Source: Lasiodiplodia sp. COLG20
Lineage: Eukaryota > Ascomycota > Dothideomycetes > Botryosphaeriales > Botryosphaeriaceae
Length of the DNA: 64,000 nt
Reading direction: 5' to 3'
Assembly: GCA_009801085.1 (NCBI GenBank)
Contig: VNWV01000001.1
Location: forward strand, 7,068,001 to 7,132,000
In this document: piece after piece, positions 1-10,719 of the stretch
Position numbering within the stretch: the stretch's first letter is position 1
How the letters are laid out: each line of letters opens with the position of its first letter
Position numbers and translations under genes: made by a program
Notes under the pieces: model-generated
Seen by the model: only the letters and a program-made list of their open reading frames with translations
The model's database searches: none
Told to the model about the DNA's origin: nothing

Positions 1-769
1 GGCAGAAACGATAATGAAGCTGAACATCGGGAGGGTTCCAGACGCAGAAGGGAGAGTGATGTGAAATGGCATCTGCGACAAGACTGCAGCAAGCACGCAC
101 GACATGCCTGTCGCCGGCCTACTTGACTGGCCAGCCCCCATGCAGGAAGGCGGTGCAGCTATACATAAGCAGCGGGGGAAAAGGACCCTACGGACGGGTT
201 GTGTGTGCAGCTGGTGTCGCGGCAGGGCGGCGGGCCGACCGGGGGGTGTGACAGCGCACGGGCGGAAAAATAAGCATCACGCAGGCCAATCAGCGCGCGC
301 ATCGGCGGCCTGCCGCACATCAACGCCCGCGCATCTGCTCTGTAGCCGCCCGCACCACAGCCAATCGTTCGCCGCCACAGCCCCGCGTTGCCGCCAGCGT
401 TCCTGCGTCGGGAGCCGTGCCAAGAGCGCTGCTATGGATTGTGACAGGCTGCACGCCCTGATAGCCGCCGGAGCCACTGGCACGCCCTGAGCCATGTGTC
501 GGCGCTGTGACTGGGAGAAGGGCTCGTATGGAGGGGAGTACAAAGATATGACCTGTGCCGCCGCCCTCGCCTGACCCTTTCGCCTGGAAAGCGTGGGCTG
601 CTGTTTTTAACCTTTTTTTCCCGCGCGCGACGCCTTTCGGGATCCTACCAGGCCTGCTACCACTTTCTGGTCTGGACTACGCAATCTTAACCGCTTTTGG
701 GGAGTAGAGAGCCGCTCGCTCCATCAAAGAGAAGGGAAAAGGAAAAAGAAAGAAGGACATACTACAGCG
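1..769. other. intergenic / 5' flank of the first gene
   Basis: No convincing gene is seen. Open frames here are short, have arginine- and alanine-rich composition, and overlap one another on both strands, as expected of GC-rich noncoding DNA. The last 100 bases are purine-rich and run into the start codon at 770, so they are probably the promoter and 5' leader of that gene. Confidence 0.5.
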
Positions 770-1433
770 ATGATGCGCCGCCTCTTCCTCCTCGCGCTCC
801 TTGCGCTCTTCACCCTCTTAGCCGCCGCCCAGGACTCCAGCAGCAGCAGCAATCATATCGTGGATCCGGCCACCCAAGCAACCGACTCTTCGTCGTCTTC
901 ATCCAGCAGTGATGATGACAGCGGTTCCAGCGCCGCCGACAGCGCTGCCGGCGCCGAAGGCCCGGATTCAGGATCGTTCAAGCTCTCGAAAGGCGGCATG
1001 ATTGCCATAATAATCGTCGTGGTTGTTGTCGCTGTTGGTGGAAGTAAGTTTTAACCTTTCTCTCCCCCCTCCCCCAAACTTTCTGTAAAACAGCGACTAA
1101 CATCATCCCAAAACAGTCATCTCCACCGCCCTCTTCTTCATCGCCAAGAAACGCCAATGGGAAGTCCGCAAGTCGTTGAAGCGCGTCTCTCGCCGCCTGA
1201 CGGGCCGCAGCACCGCTCCCGCCGCCAAGGAGAACCGGCGGACGGCGGTGCGCGTGCAGTCGCCGCCGGCGGGCAAGAACCGTTCCAACCGCGACCTGGA
1301 GAAGGGCGAAGGTGGCGGCCGCAGTGGCAAGCCGTCTGTCGGGAGAAATGGGAAGCCGACCATGAGCGCCTTCTCGGTCGAGACGCCGGTTGTCAAGAGC
1401 TGGAAGGACAAGGTGTTTGGTTACAAAGGGTGA
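770..1433 (+). CDS. single-pass membrane protein, Ser-rich ectodomain
   Basis: Two exons (770-1043 and 1117-1433) give 196 residues. The intron has a GTAAGT donor, a GACTAAC branch site and a CAG acceptor, and the reading phase fits. Residues 1-21 form a signal peptide (MRRLFLLALLALFTLLAAAQ). A serine/aspartate-rich stretch follows (about 23-72), then a strongly hydrophobic segment (about 80-103, many Ile/Val) that continues across the splice junction into FFIAKK. The rest is a basic cytoplasmic tail rich in K/R/S (about 108-190). The layout resembles fungal Mid2/Wsc-like surface sensors (short Ser-rich ectodomain, one membrane span, charged tail), but no WSC cysteine domain is present. A role as a plasma-membrane sensor or scaffold is therefore inference only. 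An adjacent second ATG at 773 is an equally possible start. Confidence 0.8.
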
Positions 1434-1885
1434 AGCCGTTGTCTTATGATACCCGTCGACGTCGACTACTAATAGGGGAAAATGAAAAAGGTGGGAGAGG
1501 AAGAGGAGGATAAGGGGGGAAGGGGTGTTTGCCGGAAGAGGGAGAGGCTTGGGCTGTGGGGTTGTTCCATTCTCTTACGAAGCCATGTCTCATTCAAAGC
1601 AGGACTTGAGGTGCATTTTTGTGGTATATTCGGTTTCTCTTGCATTTTTCTTCTTCTGAACAGATAGATATCCCCCACGTTGGCGTCTAGTATCATTTTC
1701 TCTCTCTCTCAAGTCCAATCATACCTGCGCGCACTCTCTTGCCGCGCGAGGCATTCCTTTCTCCATTTACTCCGTCTCCCGAGTTATCTACAAGCGCTTT
1801 GAATCTCCATCATCTCTCCCCCCAAAGTCCGAGGCAGCCAGGGTATAGCGCGAAGCAAAACATCCACCGAAACATCTCTCTCCCC
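1434..1885. other. convergent intergenic region
   Basis: Tail-to-tail spacer between the membrane-protein gene (+) and the small mitochondrial protein gene (-). It presumably holds both 3' UTRs. No further gene is seen. Confidence 0.5.
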
Positions 1886-2251
1886 TCACAACTCCCCCCT
1901 CTCCCTCTCCCCCTTCTCCTTCCCCAATATCTGCAACTCCTGCATGTGCCTCCCGTGGTCCGCCACGCCGCTGGCCTCCTGGTCCGCCTTGACGTTGACC
2001 TCGCTATTCGACGCCAGCTCCTCGTGCCAGTGACCCTTGCCGTCCCGCTGCTTCTGGATTTGCGCCTGTTTCACTGCCTCCGCCTCGTCGCCGCTGCGCT
2101 GCGCGTCTTCTTTTAGGAGTAGCCGCGGGCCAGCGGAGAAAGAGCGCGCTGACGCGTGTCTGGTGATTGGGCGGGCGGAGGGCGCGATGACGGTGATGAG
2201 GGTGGAGGCGCGGAGGCGGGTGAGTGTTGTGGCGGTTTTGGTGGTCGACAT
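1886..2251 (-). CDS. small mitochondrial protein, 'PET8-like' fungal family
   Basis: An uninterrupted frame of 121 residues. The first ~45 residues are rich in Arg, Ser, Thr and Ala with no acidic residue (MSTTKTATTLTRLRASTL and onward to ARSFSAGPRLLL), typical of a mitochondrial targeting presequence with a likely cleavage near RSFSAG. The mature part is small, very hydrophilic and charged: KEDAQRSGDEAEAVKQAQ, then KGHWHEELASNSE. The KGHWHEELAS block is a hallmark of a small fungal family often named 'mitochondrial carrier protein PET8' in databases. There are no carrier transmembrane repeats here, so that name is misleading. Function is unknown; the location is probably the mitochondrial matrix. 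Confidence 0.75.
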   Translation of the reverse strand: MSTTKTATTLTRLRASTLITVIAPSARPITRHASARSFSAGPRLLLKEDAQRSGDEAEAVKQAQIQKQRDGKGHWHEELASNSEVNVKADQEASGVADHGRHMQELQILGKEKGERERGEL

Positions 2252-4097
2252 GGTTGGTGTGTGGTGTGGTGGGGTTGTGGTGGTGGTTGCGGATGTGTTT
2301 CGGTAGGCGCTGGAGAGGTTGGTTCCTTTTTATATCTTTCGGTTGGAGAAGAATGCGGTTTCGAGTTGAGAGTGTTTGTAGAGTGTCTGATGTGTCTTGC
2401 TTGCAGAAGGGCTGTGTAGAAAAATGTCCCAAGTTGTGGTCTGGGGGAAGCTCTTTAATAAATTACCGGCTATGACATCACTGGGGAAGCTCGACCACCT
2501 TCGGTTGCGGACAAATGGAGTATGTGGAGCGATCTTCCGCGGCAAACTCACGTCAACATCCCCCTCTCCGGGCCAGCAACTTCACCTTGCTGCTTCTGAT
2601 CTTCCGCCACTCCCCGCAACATTGCGCAAGACCAGAATCATGCCTAAGCATTGCGACGTTTTGGGTTAACTTGGCGGTCGAGCGCAACGCTTCACGCTCC
2701 CGTTCTCCCGTGCGAACCGACTACCGAAAGCCCCTGCTAGCTTAATAATGTGTTCATCACTACTCGGAAGAAGGCCCTCCTTGCGCTCTCTCTCTCTTCA
2801 TCCGACAAGGCCGGCTACGAAGACACTAAAAACAAATACCACACTACTAACTCTGCACACGGATGCATTTTAAAAATAGAAAATACTCTATTTAGTGTTG
2901 CAATCGGGGCTCATTCGTGAAGGTGTTCTTAACACTGGACTCACGTATTACGTTCTGGAAACGTCCTTCTAGTCACAACATCGAGCGCCCAGACCCAGAA
3001 AGCTAGTCTTTAGACATTCGAGGCACAGCATGTAAGTAGGAAAGGCTCAAAGAATCCAGCTTGACAGCGCACCTTGATCCCAAACCTCTACAGCCACCAA
3101 AACGAGTTGCATGATTTATTCATGTCTTGCTCAAGAGGCAACCCCCTTCCTGAGTGGGCAGTTGAAGCAAGCACCCACGTGTGTTGGTAACTCATGTGCT
3201 CGGAAAGACCGTGGAACGCTGCGCTTCCCCAATCCCCGTTTTATGCGCGTGACCACAGACGCGAGAAGATGTATGGCGTCGCTCGAGATCCGGCGTTGCA
3301 GCTCCGATATCTAGGACACCTGCCGATAGATGCCAGCGGTCTCGCAGGAGTTTGTTGTACACACATGCAGACGACTGCATGCCAGCTCTCCTACCTCGCC
3401 GGTTCTACGTCTATCTATCAAGTACGTGTCAAACAGAAGTTCGGCTGCCGTTCGTCCAATGTGCCTTCGCCAGCACTCTGCTGCATCGTTGCAGGTACCT
3501 ACAGTCTTATCTGCGTCTCTAGTCTTCGCTAGTGCTCGTGCTCTAGCCGCATGCAATGTCGCATCGTCCACTACTTCTCCATGGTCTTCATGCAGTGACG
3601 GTTAATGCAGAACAAGAAGACGAGGGAATTCGAACACCGCTACCGGCATGTATTCCCCACTAGACGATGTCCAGAACGACCACGACAACTGGGTGAACAC
3701 TTGACACTCATCACAATCGTATCAAATTAATCAATGTCGTCAGATATGCTTTTTTTGCCTCCTCGCTTTTTCCGCGTCCCCAGCTATTCCGCTTCCCAAT
3801 GCAAACCGTTGAGGGAAAGACAAGAGTAAGAGGTCCCAGAAATGCTACAAGAAAAAAAAAGCCCGCTGACTACCAAACCGGGCGTCCGATACTTTCAGGG
3901 ATTGCATCCAGGGTGTGTGTGATGAGAGGTACAGAGAAGTTAACGAAAAGGTCGGGGACCAACACCACAAAGAGGTAGGTATCATGCAACGCCATCGAAA
4001 TTCAGGAAATGCCCGAAAGAAAAGGGAACAAAACACCACGAAAGCCTAGAACAAGGCATCCTTCCCCACACCTCCATTCAAACCCGACACACTCAAC
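2252..4097. other. intergenic, no gene recognised
   Basis: About 1.8 kb between the mitochondrial-protein start and the DOA4 stop. The first few hundred bases are probably the promoter of the minus-strand gene. Short frames such as those at 3111-3314 and 3194-3532 overlap each other on both strands and resemble nothing known. Confidence 0.5.
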
Positions 4098-7000
4098 TCA
4101 TCGCCCAAACAACCTCTCCCGTTCATAAAACACGATATACGCCTGCTCATTCTGCAACCTCTCCTCGCCCCTCAGCGCCTCAGGCTGGAACTCGGTGACG
4201 CGGTGGTCGTTGAACTGCCACCAGCAGCCCCTGGCCGCATCCTTCAACATTGCAACGTAGTGGCCAGACGTCAGCGTCGCGCCGAGATGGCGCATGACGG
4301 CGTACGCGTTGTACTTGTACGGCGGCATCATGCGCTCGTCCGACTTGATGGCGCGGAGCTGCTCGACGCCGTCGGAGGGCCGCTGCTGGAGCAGGCCCGT
4401 CTCCTCGTCGGGTGTGATGGGTGGCAGCATGAAGGGGGCGAGGTCGAGGTTGTTGAGGGGGAACTCGATCGGGGTGCGGACCTTGCGGGCGCGCTCCGTG
4501 TGGGAGGCCGAGAAGCGCTTGAAGTGGATGACGAGGTAGTGGGGCGCGCGGGTGATGGTGATCTTCTTGCTGGCCTCGCGCTCTTTCTTGCAGCGCGGGC
4601 AGCGCCAGACCTCGTCGCCGGCGAGGCGCTCTTCCGAGCAGTAGGAGCGCAGGCAGTCGCGGATGTCGGCGGGGCGGTCGCGCGGGATCTCGACGCTGAT
4701 GCTGTAGAAGGTCTCGAAGGTCGTCGACGTGAAGCCGCACGTCGTGCAGCGCAGGCGCGACATGTGCTGGCCGCCGAAGAGCTCGCTGATGATCGACCGC
4801 TCGCGCATGGACCAGCGCATCCATTCGATGCGTGCCACGTAGGATTTGGGTAGGCTCTCCCGTCGGGCTTCCTCTTTGTCGGTCAATGCTTGTGCTGGTG
4901 GATGCGACCAATTGACGTTCATGTCCTCGTGGAGAATGTCGACCAGGAAGTCGAAGAATTCTTTGGCATCTTGCTGACGATCAAGGCCCCACTCCCGGTT
5001 CATGCGAGCGCATAGTTCCTAGACACATATTAGTCTTGAAACGAGGCAACATCTAAATGTAAGTATCAAAGTTAACTTACCCTCAAGGTCTTGGGGCGGC
5101 ACGGCCCGCCACCCTCCACCCACAAGTTCTGGATAAGGGTGGCATAATTTTCAGACATGATGCCTCCTGAGCCACGCCAGTTCGACTTCTGGATGTACTT
5201 CACAAAGCTGCCATCCCTATAGATTCTTGTCAAAGGAAGCGTCGCATTCAAGCATTGAATGGTGGCGTTCATGTAACATGTGACTCCAAAATTGATCAGG
5301 CCGGTTCTGGGTAACCGAATGTTCTGCGGTAGTTGACTAGGCGGGAAGTATGCGGGAAGTTGAGATGATCGTGCCATAGCGACATGGTTTTGAGGATGAG
5401 CTCTATCGTGCGCACCGCTGTAGTTGACGCGAGGCGCTGCAGGTGGCGGCCTTGAAGGTATCGATGGCATGGCTGTCCCAGGATATTCGGGCTGTGTCGG
5501 GGGTGGGCGTGAAGGTGGTAGGGGTGGAGGTATTTGTGCTGGTAGTCTCGGTCCAGCCGATGTCATCGACTGTGGGCCAATTGCAGCTGCATCTGGGAAA
5601 CGTCGCATGAACTCCTCCGTGCTGTGGTAGTATGGTATTTCCTCATCTGCAGCGCCGTCTTCTTCGACTTCTTGTGGTGGCACGGTCGGGGGTCGTTCGC
5701 CCCTGGCTTTTTCTAGCCATTTCCGCTCTTCATCTGGATCCAGCGGATTGTAGTCGCGCATCCTCTTCTTCTGGAGATATAGGCGTGATCCGTTGCTGGC
5801 CACCGGCACCCTGCGTATTGGCCGCGCAATCTTTCCATTCTGTTGATCGGTGACAATTGCTGCGGTGTTCGAAGTTTTCAATGCACCCTGACCCAGTAGA
5901 TCTGACCACGCATCAAGACCGCCCATCAGCAGGATTGGTGGCCGCTGAAGGGGCTTGTCCGCATTGAACTCGTAAAGCGCATCGTAAAGGTACTTCAGTA
6001 CGGATTCCTGCGGCGTTCGGGGGGACTTGGTGAGAAAATCCGCGGATGGTGTTGATTGATCGTAATAGACAACCAGGTCGAATTCGTTCCGGCGGTCGAA
6101 CATCTCCTGCTCGATATCCGGAGAAAGAACGAGAGCTTCTTGAAGTTGATCGGCAGACATGTTGGGTCTTAGTGCTGTGGGCTCGATACACATTATGGAA
6201 TTAACGTAAATATGGCCGTCGTCGTAGTCTTCTCTATTCCGAACGTCAATGACCAACACATTGTAAGGTTTCAAGTAATCAAAGAGCTTTTCGGCGCCGA
6301 TCTGCCACTCCCGTGGCGCATGCAGTGATTTTCTTCGGATCACACCCTGCTGACTTGCAGGTCTGGGGAAGTAGGATTCGGAATTCCCATCCCCATTGGG
6401 TGCCTGGGCCGAGAGGCTCGACGTGGGAATGGAATTTGTGCGGACCAAACTCCTAGCTGTTGTTCGGGGAGGGTCCACGTTGGCTGGAGTTTGCATATTG
6501 CGCGCCGGACTGTACGCTGGGCTCGGCTCCTTCGGCAAAAATGCAGTCATGCGGGTATCAATAGGAAGTTTGGGTGGACGATCGGGTGCTGAGGGGCTGG
6601 CTGGCATAGCGCGCGGGCCTTGAGGCTTTGGAGGCGCCCCGGGAATCATGCCATTAAAATCCAACGGAGAAGGCATTTGTATTGAACCAGGCCGAGGAGA
6701 TGATCCATTCCCTGAAGCGCGCAAACGCGCAAAGCGCTCGCTCAACGCATCACCCTGACTGTTCAAACCAGAGGGGGACCCATTTGCATGAAGCGCGCGT
6801 CCATGCATGTTCTGCGGCTTCGGATTCACCGGCGGACGAGTCCGAGGAGACTCGACAGAGCTGAGGGGTGTGGAGCGCCCTGAGAGGCCTTCTGAGCCGG
6901 TGTCGATAGAGCCCCGAGGAGAATAGCCAGAAGTGCTTGTGCCGGTTTCAAGAAAAAGCTCGTCGCGCATGGAGAATCGGGGGTTCGGGATTGCGCTCGG

Positions 7001-7598
7001 TTCGGAGGTATTGGACGTAGAAGGGACGCTTGCATGCCGCGCATGCGTTTCGGCGGATCCATTGGCATGGCTAGTAGGCTGTACTCCGCTCCGCTTGTTG
7101 TCGTTGATTATTATCTCCTTGATGTTCTCCAAGCGGTCTGCTCTGTCCGACAAATACTACCCCCAAGTCAGAAATATACGGGATTGTGGCTACCGGGAAT
7201 GTATAACCTACCTTCACAAGGCCTTTGTGCCTCTGATATCTCGTGCCTCTATCCTCTCGCACCAGCGGGGCATCGCGCGAAGTGGGAATGCGGTTGAAGA
7301 CGAGCTCGGAGGCGACAATGTACTCGAGGTATGCCAGATCCGGGCGACGAAAGTCAAGAAGGGAGTCTATTTGCTTGGTGGACTGCTCGGCCATTTCGAG
7401 CATGCGATCAACCTGCGCCAATCGTCAGTCAGTCTTGGCTTGAACGCGTGGCTGTCGACTTACTGTCAGCGGGGCGTTGCGCAACCTGTCCTCGGCGCGG
7501 GCCTTGAGATCATTGATATGCGGCATGGCCCGCGGTGTAGGACTGGCAGCGCCATTCTGGGAAGCCAGGCCGCTGGAAGTTGGCCTGTAACCGTTCAT
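4098..7598 (-). CDS. DOA4: ubiquitin carboxyl-terminal hydrolase, DOA4/UBP5 type
   Basis: Four exons (7464-7598, 7212-7412, 5081-7156, 4098-5018), all in phase 0, give 1110 residues. Order of parts: an N-terminal helical region (about 46-135) ending in KEIIINDNKRSGV; a long Ser/Pro-rich linker; a rhodanese-like domain (about 392-535); a proline-rich linker; and a USP catalytic domain (about 730-1105). The Cys box is GLINFGVTCYMNA with Cys739. The QQDAKEF block follows, then two CxxC pairs (895/898, 944/947) expected to bind zinc, and a His box with SGHYVAM (His1057) and FNDHRV (Asp1075). In yeast, Doa4 removes ubiquitin from cargo at late endosomes before it enters the multivesicular body. 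The rhodanese loop reads YYDQSTP with no cysteine, so that domain is a binding module rather than a sulfurtransferase. The gene is head-to-head with VPS27. UBP5/UBP7-type paralogues cannot be excluded. Confidence 0.92.
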
Positions 7599-8401
7599 GG
7601 TGGGGTTAAGCCGGGGCGCATGGGCAGGCGGGGGGCAAACTCGGCGGCTTATAAGGTCGCACGGCTTGACATGTTCAGGAAAGCGGAAATAGGGCGCAGG
7701 TGAGGCCGAGGGCTGGGTGGTGTTCGTTGTGGCGATCTTCGCAGTCCCAAGCGTCCGAGGATACGAATACAGGCCACGACGATTCCGCGGTGAGCTTCGG
7801 GCGGAAGTGCACGATCAGGCGAGAGCACGGGGACAGGAAAGCAGAGCGCAAGAGAGTGGCAGGGCGGGCGGAGGCGGAGAGGTGGTGCGGTGCAAGTGGG
7901 CAGCGGGCAACTCAGGTGCTGTCGGGTCTTTGGTTACCGGACGTGGAGATGGGCTGCGGGCGGTGGTTGAGCTTCCAGATGACGATGCCGGCGCCACAGC
8001 GGTGACGAGGCGCAGGCCCGAGTCCATGTGCACGCGGCGGCACCAGCACTCTGGACGCGCGTGCAGCCGCCCGCTTAAAGGCGACGGCCCGCGGCTGTCT
8101 GAGTGGTGCAAGGCGATAATTATTGGAGCCTTGGGTGTCAGCGGCGTGGTGCGTGGGGAGCAGCGTCGGGCTCAGCTGGAGCTGGGGCTGGACCGTGGTG
8201 GCAGCGATGACGCTTCGGGCGGCGGCGGCGGCCTGCACCGCCGCGCCTTAGTAGAGTACCTCTCTCCAACCACATGCTCGTCAACATCGCGCCCAAGAGC
8301 TCCCAACGCCGTGCACCCCTCCACTGCTCCAAGCCTGAGCTCGCCGCCACCCTCAACGCATTCCGACCCTCTGCTTCCGCCCCGCAAGCTCTACCGGCGC
8401 C
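7599..8401. promoter_or_regulatory. shared divergent promoter of DOA4 and VPS27
   Basis: About 800 bp lie between the two start codons and contain no convincing gene; the plus-strand frame 7717-8439 has low-complexity composition and runs across the VPS27 start. The region must hold both promoters. No specific element can be named with confidence. Confidence 0.55.
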
Positions 8402-10719
8402 ATGGCGGGCTGGTTCGCGTCGTCCAACTCCGCTCTTGACGAGCAGGTCGAGCGCGCCACCTCTTCGAGCTTGTACGACTCCTTGGCCCGAGTTGGGCGC
8501 TACCTGCTGACCCCGTTGCAGAGAAGACATCGCGCTCAACCTGGAGATCTCCGACATAATTCGGTCCAAGACGGTGCAGCCGAAGGAGGCCATGCGGTCG
8601 ATCAAGAAGCGGATAGGCAACAAGAATCCGAACGTGCAGCTAGCCGCTCTCAACGTATGGAATTCTTCTGCCTATTGCCGGCATCCGATTGCTGACTATT
8701 AGCCCTGCAGCTTACCGACACGTGCGTCAAAAACGGCGGTGACCACTTCATCATTGAGATCGCGTCGCGCGAGTTTATGGACAACCTCGTCTCGCTACTC
8801 AAGGCATACGGCGCTGCTGAAGTCAACAAGGACGTCAAGGAGAAGATATTGGAGCTGATACAAGTCTGGGCTATCGCCGCCGAAGGTCGCCCCCAGCTGG
8901 TCTACATTCCTGAGGTTTACAGGTCGCTGCAGCGCGAAGGCTTCCATTTTCCGCCGCGCCAGGAGGTGCTCAGCAGTATGTTTGACAGCAGCGCGGTAAG
9001 ATGTCTGTTCTCCATGCGCGATGCCCCTACTAACGAGACTCTTGGCAGCCCCCCGAGTGGACTGATTCCGACGTCTGCCTGCGATGCCGCACCGCCTTTA
9101 CCTTTACCAACCGAAAGCACCACTGCCGCAACTGCGGAGGCGTCTTCTGTGGCTCCTGCTCCAGCAAGAACCTTGCTCTTCCCCACCTTGGAATAATGCA
9201 ACCCGTGCGCGTGGATGATGGATGCTACACCAAACTTACGGACAAGAACCGGGGAACCCCCGTGCCTAGAGGCTTTGACGCTGCAAAGCCGTCCAAGACG
9301 TTGTATCAAGGCTCGCTCGAGCCCAGGAGCGCAAGGATAGAGGACAGCTTCGACGCAGATCTCAAGAGAGCACTGGAAATGAGTCTGGAGGAGGTCAAGG
9401 CAAACACCGCAGCAGGCTATGTCCCCCAGCCGCAAGTCCAGTCGAAACCGGCCAACGGTACTCAGAATGAGGAGGAAGAGGATACGGACTTGAAGGCTGC
9501 CATTGCGGCATCTCTGGCTGATATGGAGGAGCAAAAGAAGAAGCATGCGGCCCAGCTCAAGCAGCAGACGTCGTCTTCGAACGGTACTGCGGTAGCGATA
9601 CCACCGCGGAACGACTACGAGCTTAGCCCTTCCGAGGCCGAGAACATCAGTCTCTTCGCTACTTTGGTGGAACGCCTTCAGCACCAACCTCCTGGAACCA
9701 TTCTCCGGGAACCGCAAATTCAAGAGCTGTATGAGAGCATAGGAAAGCTGCGCCCGAAGCTGGCAAGGACATATGGCGAGACCATGAGCAAGCACGATAC
9801 ACTTCTGGATCTCCACGCGAAGCTTTCAACCGTCGTTCGTTACTATGACCGCATGCTTGAAGAGCGCCTGTCGAATACGTACAGCCACGCTGGCTACGGT
9901 TTCCAGCCCAGTATGGCACGTCCGGCTTCGAATCTCTACCCCAGCATTTCGTCTGGCGCTCCGGACGCCCCATCTGGAGCAGAAAGCTTCTACTCTAGAA
10001 ACAACGATCCTTATGCTCCCCCACAGTCTGCCTACAACCAATACGCGCAACCGCAGCAGCAACCATACGTGCCGAACCGGAACTCAATGCCACCGCAAGG
10101 TTTCCCTCAACACCAAGACCCGCAACATCAGCAACAGCAGTATTACGGTGCTCAACAACCTCCGCAACAGCAACAGGGTCAACCAAGTGCTCCCTATCCG
10201 CAAGCCCCGCCTTCCGAGGGTCAGGGTTCTCCTCAACTCCAGCGCCGTTCTTCCAATCAACAGCCGTCCGCTCCGCCGGCTGGTCACTATGCTCCATCAC
10301 AACCGCCGATTGCGGACGACCCGAATGCTGCTTACTATTACGGCAACGAGCAGCAGCCAAGTGCGCCCCCCACTGCTCCCCCTCAACAACAACAGCAACC
10401 CCCGCAGCCCTCCTCACCACAACTGTACCATCAGCAACCTCCTCAGCAACAGCAGCCGCCTCAGGATGCTCAAGTTCCACCCCCGCAAGCGCAACAGCAA
10501 CCCCCACAGCAACAATACTGGCAGCAGCCTCCCCCGCAACAGCAGAGTGCTCCTCCTCAGCAAGTCCCGTACTGGCAACAGCAGCAACAAGCACCACCAC
10601 CGCAGCAGTACGGATACCCACCGCAACAGACCGCAGGCAGTTATGCAGCAGACGCTTTCCCGAGCGCCCCGCAGCACCAGCCGCAGGCTCCTAAGGAGGA
10701 GGCGTTGATTGAGTTGTAA
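8402..10719 (+). CDS. VPS27: ESCRT-0 subunit Vps27 (VHS-FYVE-UIM protein)
   Basis: Four exons (8402-8472, 8522-8654, 8711-8995, 9049-10719) give 719 residues. The last intron has a perfect TACTAAC branch site. The start MAGWF is the family's usual N-terminus. A VHS domain fills about residues 8-150 ([40 protein letters not shown]). A FYVE zinc finger (about 165-227) has [20 protein letters not shown] and CGSCSS and should bind PI3P. Two ubiquitin-interacting motifs follow (about 265-280, [12 protein letters not shown]; 309-324, [12 protein letters not shown]). A helical GAT-like segment precedes a long Gln/Pro/Tyr-rich tail (about 470-710). The last residues, EALIEL, look like a clathrin box. 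The protein gathers ubiquitinated cargo on endosomes and starts ESCRT-dependent sorting. It is transcribed divergently from DOA4. Confidence 0.95.

Noticed and set aside
3625..3700. Minus-strand TGTTCGAATTCC with an A-box-like TAGTGGGG
   Set aside because: Spacing is too short for a tRNA and neither the T stem nor the acceptor stem pairs.
4203..4853. 216-codon plus-strand frame inside DOA4
   Set aside because: Antisense to the USP catalytic exon, which has clear zinc and His-box motifs.
7717..8439. 240-codon frame across the DOA4-VPS27 spacer
   Set aside because: Gly/Arg-rich low complexity, runs over the VPS27 start in another frame, and shows no motif.
9845..10708. 287-codon frame rich in Asn, Arg and Ser
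   Set aside because: Frame-shifted reading of the Gln/Pro-rich tail of VPS27; repetitive codons leave several frames open.
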